DNA of 18,472 nucleotides from REEB426 sp964551975 (lineage in GTDB: Bacteria; Actinomycetota; Actinomycetes; S36-B12). Both the position numbers and the translations under genes were made by a program. Location of the stretch: the NCBI GenBank assembly GCA_964551975.1, contig CAZKFI010000047.1, forward strand, positions 1-18,472, read 5' to 3'. How positions within the stretch are numbered: position 1 is the first letter of the stretch; each line of letters starts with the position of its first letter. The notes beneath the pieces are model-generated. The model saw nothing but the letters and a program-made list of their open reading frames with translations. It had not been told where the DNA came from and searched no databases. Below are positions 12,705 to 18,472 of this stretch, piece after piece.

Positions 12705-14904
12705 GTGCGCGCGATGAGCAGGTCTGGGTCAACCCGAGGTGTCACCGGGATACTGATCGGGCTGTGCGCTGTGGCAAGCACGGTCTTGGTCCTCGCCGAG
12801 CCGGTAGCGCAGGCTGCCTCGGGTCGCGTCTACATTTATCCGGCGGCCCCGATGGGATCCGTGACAGACGCCTACGTCGGCACGACGGTGGCCGATCCCT
12901 ATCGGTGGCTCGAAGACTCCTCTACTGACCAGACGCTGGCGTGGGTGGGCGAACAGGCGAACCTGACCCGGCGTTACCTGGACTCCTTGCCCTCTCGACC
13001 GGACCGGCGTCGGCAGATTGATGACCTGGTGGACATACCACTGTGGCAGCCACCCACCCGAGTCAAGGGCCGCAGCTTCTGGCTTGAGCAGCCAGTCGAT
13101 GTCGCGCAGCCAAGACTCATGTGGTCCGAGCCTGGTCGTTCACCTCAGCTGCTGATCGACCCGACATTGATCCAGGGGAATGGCCCGGTATCCATAGCCG
13201 AGTGGTCGCCGAGTCCCGACGGCAAGCTCGTTGCCTGGGCAGCATCGGAGAGCGGGTCGGATTGGCGGACCATCCGGGTGATCCGGGTTGCCGACGGCAG
13301 CTATCTGCCCGAGGTCATTCCGCATGCGCGATTCACGGAAATGTGGTGGTCCAGCNNNNNNNNNNAAGGGATTCGCGTACCAGGCCTATCCCGCCCCCGA
13401 TGGGTTTGCAACCGCCGCGCTAGGTGCGCAGTTGCGCTACCACCGACTGGGCACGAGAGTCGAAGACGATGTCGTACTGATGGCCAATCCCGACCGTCCT
13501 CGCGACTACTACTGGATGTGTTGCCAGGAATCGACGGGCAAGGTGTTGATGGCGATTGGTCCCCAGCAGATCACGTATTCATGGACGCCGACTCTCGGTC
13601 CCGATTCTGTCGCAACTCCGCTGTTCACCGTGCCAGTAAACCCACTACCCCAGGTGTTCTACGTGGGTGACGGCTTCCTGCTGATGCGCGAGTATCAGGG
13701 TGCTGCGCGTGGGCGTGTCGTGCGCATTGACCTGGCTGCACCAGATCCGTCCCAGTGGACCACCATCGTCCCCGAAGCAGCAGACAACCTCACGGGAGCA
13801 GCGGTTGTTGGAGGCCGCATTGTCCTGACCTACCTGCGGAATGCTTCTTCGCGAATGCGGATCGTGGAACTTGACGGTTCCCCCTTCACCTGGGTCAGAC
13901 TCCCGGGCCTTGGATCCATTGGTCAGGTTGGAGGCAGTGTTCGTGCGCCGATGGCAAGCTTTACCTACTCGTCATTCACTCAGCCTCCTGAGGTCCTCCA
14001 GGTGGACGTGCGCTCAGGTGCGGTGCGAACCTGGCGCGCACCGGAACTCACCTTCGATCCGGAGCAGTTCGTCACAACGTCGGTGATGGTCCCATCAACT
14101 GACGGCACTCCGGTGCATGCGTTCATCGTGCGTCGACGCGATGTGGTGCGGAGCGGGGATAACCCAACGATGCTCTGGGGCTACGGGGGTTTCAACATTT
14201 CATTGACACCGGAATATCGATCTGAGTGGCTGGCTTGGGTGCAGCGTGGTGGTGTGTTGGTCTACGCGAACCTTCGTGGTGGTGGTGAGTACGGCAGGGA
14301 TTGGTACCTGGCTGGTACGAAACTGCAGAAACAGAGAGTGTTTGACGACTTCATCTCAGTGGCCGAGTGGCTGAAGCAGCGAAAGTGGACCAGTACCTCC
14401 CGCCTGGCGATCTCAGGACGGAGCAATGGAGGACTTCTGGTGGGCGCAGTGATGACTCAACGACCAGATCTCGCAGCCGTCGCGATACCGCAGGTGGGTG
14501 TACTGGACATGCTTCGCTACCAGAAGTTCACCGTCGGTGCCTCGTGGGCCCGTGACTACGGACGCAGTGATGATTCACCGGAGATGTTCGCTGCACTTTA
14601 CGCATACTCACCCCTGCATAACGTGCGTCCAGGAGTGAAATACCCGGCAACCCTCATCACCACCGCCGAGTCCGATGACCGGGTGGTTCCTGCGCACTCC
14701 TACAAATTTGCGGCGGCACTTCAGGCCGCCAATGCCAGTGAAAACCCGATACTTATTCGCATTGAACGTGGTGCCGGTCACGGTGCGGGTGCATCACGCG
14801 CTCAGATGATCACCCAGCAGGCAGATTTGCTTGCCTTCCTGGACGCCAACCTCGGTATTGCACCTGTGATTCCGAGGCCAATCTTTCAACGTCAGGCGTC
14901 GTAG
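12705..14904 (+). CDS. Secreted prolyl oligopeptidase (S9A), interrupted by an assembly gap
   Basis: A serine peptidase of the prolyl oligopeptidase family, about 732 residues if the gap is nine bases. A signal peptide is visible: basic start, hydrophobic GILIGLCAVASTVLVLAEPV, and a likely cut after AQA. The beta-propeller domain starts with DPYRWLEDSSTDQTLAWV. The catalytic domain shows Ser in ISGRSNGGLLVG, Asp in AESDDRVVPAHSYKF and His in RGAGHGAG. AGGGAGG at 12694-12700 favours the GTG at 12705 over the ATG at 12714. The frames on the two sides of the ten-N run differ, but only because ten is a placeholder length; the text MWWSS-gap-KGFAY matches the family WSxDGKGF site, so just a few residues are missing. 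It is predicted to degrade short peptides outside the membrane. Confidence 0.9.
13356..13365. other. Assembly gap (ten N) inside the prolyl oligopeptidase gene
   Basis: Coding frames flanking the run are both intact and in the right order. The true length must be a multiple of three to join them; six to twelve bases would fit the conserved family motif. Confidence 0.9.
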
Positions 14905-14926
14905 ACCGCCACCACGATCGATGCCT

Positions 14927-15367
14927 TTAGAGGATCTGGCTCAGCGCCACCTTGTAGTCGTGCAGGTCGCGCCGTTCACTGATCCCGTTGATCACGCTCC
15001 AGTGCAGGTCGCCACTCTTGGTGAAGATGAAAGTTCCGCGGGTCGCGCAGCCTCGCGCATCATCAAAGACCCCGAAATCCCGAGCCACGGCGCCGTGTGG
15101 CCAAAAGTCACTCAGCAAGGGAAAGGTGTAGCCCTGCTGCTCCGCGAAGATTCGTAGAGAAGGCGCAGGGTCACAGGAGATCGCCAGAAGCTGCACGTTT
15201 TCGTTTTGGAAAGAGCTGATGTCGTCACTCAGTTCACAGAGCTCACCGGTGCAGGTACCGGTGAACGCGAAGGGATAGAAGGTCACGACCACCGCTTGGG
15301 TGCCGCGAAAAGACGAGAGGGTGACCTTGTTTCCGTTGTGGTCACTCAGGGTGAAGTCGCCGGTCAT
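14927..15367 (-). CDS. AhpE-like peroxiredoxin, slightly short N-terminus
   Basis: A 146-residue thiol peroxidase of the peroxiredoxin family that reduces hydroperoxides. The active site reads PFAFTGTCTGELCE, with the peroxidatic Cys39 in the P-x3-T-x2-C frame and a second Cys at 44 that may serve as resolving residue. The conserved Arg lies in RGCATRGTFIF near residue 115. The usual start of the family (VG..APDF) is missing: the protein begins MTGDFTL, and an in-frame TAA, which is also the stop of the MMPL gene, lies eight codons upstream. No ribosome site is visible, so translation may be coupled to the MMPL gene 21 bases upstream. It converges tail to tail with the prolyl oligopeptidase gene. 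Confidence 0.88.
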   Translation of the reverse strand: MTGDFTLSDHNGNKVTLSSFRGTQAVVVTFYPFAFTGTCTGELCELSDDISSFQNENVQLLAISCDPAPSLRIFAEQQGYTFPLLSDFWPHGAVARDFGVFDDARGCATRGTFIFTKSGDLHWSVINGISERRDLHDYKVALSQIL

Positions 15368-15388
15368 GGGTGGGATTTTACGGGGTGC

Positions 15389-17571
15389 TTATCCGTCGCT
15401 GAGGCCGACCCGGGAGTGCACTCGATGCAGCCAGGCTGGTGCCCACCAGTTAGCAGATCCTGCTATGCGCATGAAGGACGGCACCAATAACGCTCTCACA
15501 ATGGTGGCGTCCACCAGGATGGCCACGGTCACGCCGAATCCAAGCTGCTTAATGCTGGTGACACCGCTGGAGAGAAACGATGCGAAGACGATCGCGAGCA
15601 GCAAGGCTGCCGCAGTAATGATGCGCCCCGTTCGCTGGAGTCCGAAGGCAACTGCATCAGTTGTTCCACGGCCATCGTCGTGCTCTTCCTTGATGCGGGA
15701 GAGCAGGAACAACTCATAGTCCATAGAGAGCGCAAATGCGGTGACTGCGATCAGCGCCACCATCGTGATATCGATGGTGCCCGTTGCGACGTAGTCGCCG
15801 GTGAGCCAGGTCAGGTGCTGTCCCTGGAATACCCAGACCAGTGCACCCAGCGTGGCGCTGAGGCTGAGCAGGTTCAGAATCACTGCCTTGATGGGTAGCA
15901 GGACGCTGCCGGTGTAGAGAAAGAGCACGATGAGGGTCGCGATGGCAATCCACGCGGCGATCTTCCACACATTGGCGAAGACGGCACTGGTGGCGTCTGC
16001 CCACTCTGCGCCCAGACCCCCGACGAGCGCAGTGTCGGCAGGTGCCGGCACTGCGCGAACTGCGGCCAACAGCTCCTCACCTCGGGGATCAATAGCGGGG
16101 ACATCGGATGAAACACTCAGTCGCAGCGCGTTTTCCGACTCCCACATCCCAGCGATGGGATTGGGTGCAACAACCTCACCTGCCACGACCACCGAATTCG
16201 GTGTGAGGACCCGAGTCACCTCGGGCAGAGTGGAGAGTTCCTTGGCGTAGTTCTCTACTGCCACTNNNNNNNNNNGTCAAAGGGCGCCGCCTGCTGGTCG
16301 GGAAACCTGTCCCGAAGTACCTCAGCAGCGACTACCGCGGGGTTGTTTGCCGGGAGCGCTCGCTCGTCGATCTGCCCAAGGGTCGCGTTGAATGCAGGCA
16401 GCGCCATGACCAGCAGGAGCGCGGAAGCGGCCAGGAATATCGGCCATGGGTATCGCATGACGAATCTGGCGATGCTGGCCCACACCCCGGTGTCCTTGGG
16501 TGCCAGATCACCCTTGAGCACCTTGAGGCGGTTGACATTGCGGCCGAGGATTGCCAGCACGGCGGGTAGCGCAGTGAGTGCGCCGACCACCGCGAGCAGG
16601 CTCACAGCAACACCTGCGTAAGCGAAGGAACGAAGGAAGTATTGGGGAAAGAACATTAGGGACGCCAGGGTGATCGCTACGGTGAGACCGGAAACGAAGA
16701 CCGTCTTGCCAGCCGTGGACGACATGGTGGCAACTGCGTCGATGACGCTTGACCCCTTGCGCAGTTCCTCACGGAAGCGGTTGATCATCAACAGTGCGTA
16801 GTCGATACCGAGTCCGAGGCCGAGGCCGGTCACCAGGTTGACGGCGAAGATCGAAACATCTGTCACGAGCGCCAAGAGCCAGAGCACGGCGAAGCTGCCG
16901 AGGATCGCACCACCGGCGACGAGGAATGGTAGGCCAGCTGCAACGACCGAACCAAAGACAAAGAGCAGCAGAATAAGTGTGATCGGAATCGCGATGGATT
17001 CTGCTTTGGCAAGGTCGGCGGTAATGGTGTCATTGAAGGCGTTACCGATCGGCCCAGAGCCGAAGGCGTAGACCGTGAGCGCACCCTGGTCTCCACTGAA
17101 ATTGTCAGTGATCTCCTTGGAGACCTCCGCCGGATCGGCTTCAGGTGTGAAGGTGATCAGCACTTGACCAGTGGAGCCATCGGCGCTGCGCAGGCCCTCT
17201 GGACGACCGGAACCCCAGTACGAGGTGACCGTGTCGACTCCAGGAATATCTGAGATGGAATCGAGCAGTTCCGTGGCAGCAGTCACCGTTGCTGGGTCGT
17301 CGACTCCACCCTGTGACTCGATTGCCAGGATGACTGTTGGCGCCCGCGTATCAAAACGTTGCTCCAGTGCTTCGGCTGTGGCCACCGCGTCACTTGCTGG
17401 ATCCGTGAACCCCTGAGCCTTCAATGCGCCAAAAGACTGCAGACCCAAGAAACCCGATACTGCGAGTACCGCGATGTACAGCAGGAGTACTGGCCACCTG
17501 TGCCGGGCACAGAAGGTACCGAGACGACCAAAGGCTGACTCGCGTTGCACCGAACCTAGATCGGAGCCCAT
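15389..17571 (-). CDS. MMPL-family RND exporter, interrupted by an assembly gap
   Basis: A membrane exporter of the MMPL branch of the RND superfamily, about 725 residues or slightly more once the gap is filled. The first helix (WPVLLLYIAVLAVSGFLGL) is followed by a large extracytoplasmic loop. A first membrane block includes GLGLGIDYALLMINRFREEL, and a second, after the gap, includes FALSMDYELFLLSRIKEEHD. These are the paired D-Y motifs of the proton path. Relatives export lipids or hydrophobic compounds. The break falls in the second extracytoplasmic loop, between FPDQQAAPFD and VENYAKEL, where family members have a further short stretch. The ATG at 17571 has GGGAG upstream. It is followed closely by the peroxiredoxin gene and diverges from the phosphatase gene. 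Confidence 0.92.
16266..16275. other. Assembly gap (ten N) inside the MMPL gene
   Basis: The run joins two parts of one MMPL protein in correct order but in different frames, so the placeholder length is wrong. A length leaving remainder two on division by three would restore the frame. Confidence 0.9.
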
Positions 17572-17705
17572 GATCAGATCACTCCCGCGCGGTCTTAGAG
17601 CTCATCGCTTCCTCCGTTGCACCTTAGTGCTGCGAATGAATCCACTGGCGGTTGGGCTGCCGGGATCCTGCAGGTGCGCGCCCACCAAGGGCGTACGGTG
17701 AGTAC

Positions 17706-18472
17706 GTGACCGTGAGTTGTGCACTGACCCAGGATGCAATTGCCGAGCGCCTTATGGCTGCTGATCGGCTGATTACTGAAGCGGGTGAGTTGGCTCTGAC
17801 CTACTTCAACGATCGCTCACTACAGAACCCGACGCGCAAAGGCGCACACGACTGGGTCACCGCGGCCGATCGTGCAGTAGAGGACCTCCTTCGAGCCGGT
17901 CTGCTGGGGGTTTTCCCGACAGATGCGTTCCTTGGCGAGGAGTCAGGCGCCAGTGCTCTGCGCCAGGGGCAGCCACTGTGGATCGTGGATCCGATTGACG
18001 GAACCCAGGAGTTCGCACGTGGTTCACGTAACTGGTGCATCACGATCGCCCTTGTTCATCAGGAGCAGGTGCAGATCGGCTTGATCCTCGACCCTATGGC
18101 CGGTGAGCGGTACATCGCAGTGCGTGGTCAGGGCGCGACGCTCAATGGTCAGACGATGAGGGTGAGTGACGCTCAACAGCTTGCAGACGGGGTCGTCACT
18201 TTGGAGTTCTCGACAACGAGTTCACCAGCAGAGGTTGTTGCGACGGTGGGCCGACTGCTGGAAAAAGGTGGCACCTTCCACCGGGGAGGTTCCGGGGCAC
18301 TGGGTCTGTGCCAGGTGGCCTGCGGACGCAGCATCGGGTTCGTTGAGGCCTTCATGTACCCGTGGGACTGCTTGGCGGCACTGTTGATGATCGGCGAGGC
18401 CGGGGGACGCTGCACTGATTTCATCAGGGAGGGCTCACTGCCCGGTGGTGGGCGTGTGGTGGCAGGTGCCCC
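17706..18472 (+). CDS. Inositol monophosphatase-family phosphatase, cut by the right edge
   Basis: About 255 residues of a magnesium-dependent phosphatase; the 3' end is outside the window. Metal-binding motifs are all present: GEES (Glu78, Glu79), DPIDGT (Asp95, Asp98, Gly99, Thr100) and, near the end, PWD with Asp221. GGSGALGLCQVACGR near 194-208 is the usual substrate-side segment. The DPIDGTQEFARGSRNWCITI stretch fits either histidinol-phosphatase (HisN type) or 3'(2'),5'-bisphosphate nucleotidase (CysQ type); I cannot decide which. The frame has no early ATG. The GTG at 17706 gives the expected distance to the first motifs, but its ribosome site is weak, and GTG 17712 is possible. It diverges from the MMPL gene over about 134 bases. 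Confidence 0.87.
   Translation, partial: MTVSCALTQDAIAERLMAADRLITEAGELALTYFNDRSLQNPTRKGAHDWVTAADRAVEDLLRAGLLGVFPTDAFLGEESGASALRQGQPLWIVDPIDGTQEFARGSRNWCITIALVHQEQVQIGLILDPMAGERYIAVRGQGATLNGQTMRVSDAQQLADGVVTLEFSTTSSPAEVVATVGRLLEKGGTFHRGGSGALGLCQVACGRSIGFVEAFMYPWDCLAALLMIGEAGGRCTDFIREGSLPGGGRVVAGA

Overview
The window looks like a chromosomal segment of a GC-rich, probably uncultured actinomycete. Signs of this are several GTG starts with good Shine-Dalgarno sites, a type II NADH dehydrogenase, an MMPL exporter, an AhpE-like peroxiredoxin and an IMPase-family phosphatase. Two runs of exactly ten N, each inside a gene that otherwise reads through, suggest a draft or metagenome/single-cell assembly. 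The taxonomic call is inference from gene content and style only.

Left end (1-1408): the unusual part. Seven short open reading frames are packed together, one cut by the window edge and one inverted. They encode peptides of about 43-48 residues. Most share a leader-like N-terminal half (MPxxI...P...RLTLxxEAVRGAxxA) and a variable C-terminal half. In six of the seven the peptide ends in [FL]ADDx[ED], and five of these carry a Cys-x-Cys pair just before it. The last copy keeps the leader but has a different Cys-rich, hydrophobic tail. Between copies the leader codons differ mostly at synonymous positions, so the peptides are under selection as proteins. Short inverted repeats built on GGGTGC/GCACCC follow several stop codons. 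This is best read as an array of ribosomally made, post-translationally modified peptide (RiPP) precursors of a family I do not recognise. No maturation enzyme lies in the window, and the array runs off the left edge.

1530-6876: a DHA2-type MFS exporter converges on the array. Next comes a 536-residue Ala/Gly-rich protein of unknown function whose C-terminus is built of tandem 11-residue amphipathic repeats. NDH-2 overlaps its 3' end tail to tail. A 385-bp stretch without a convincing gene and a DUF2200-family protein follow.

6986-10242: a ureohydrolase (agmatinase/arginase family) is translationally coupled to a protein made of 26-residue leucine-rich-repeat-variant repeats. A convergent EamA transporter and a divergent small DUF1232 protein come next.

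10282-14904: an alpha/beta hydrolase, a VWA-domain protein and a secreted prolyl oligopeptidase (S9A) run in the same direction. The DUF1232 gene may head this set.

14927-18472: an MMPL exporter followed by an AhpE-like peroxiredoxin on the minus strand, then a divergent IMPase-family phosphatase cut by the right edge. Apart from the peptide array and the 11-residue-repeat protein, most genes are ordinary housekeeping or transport functions.
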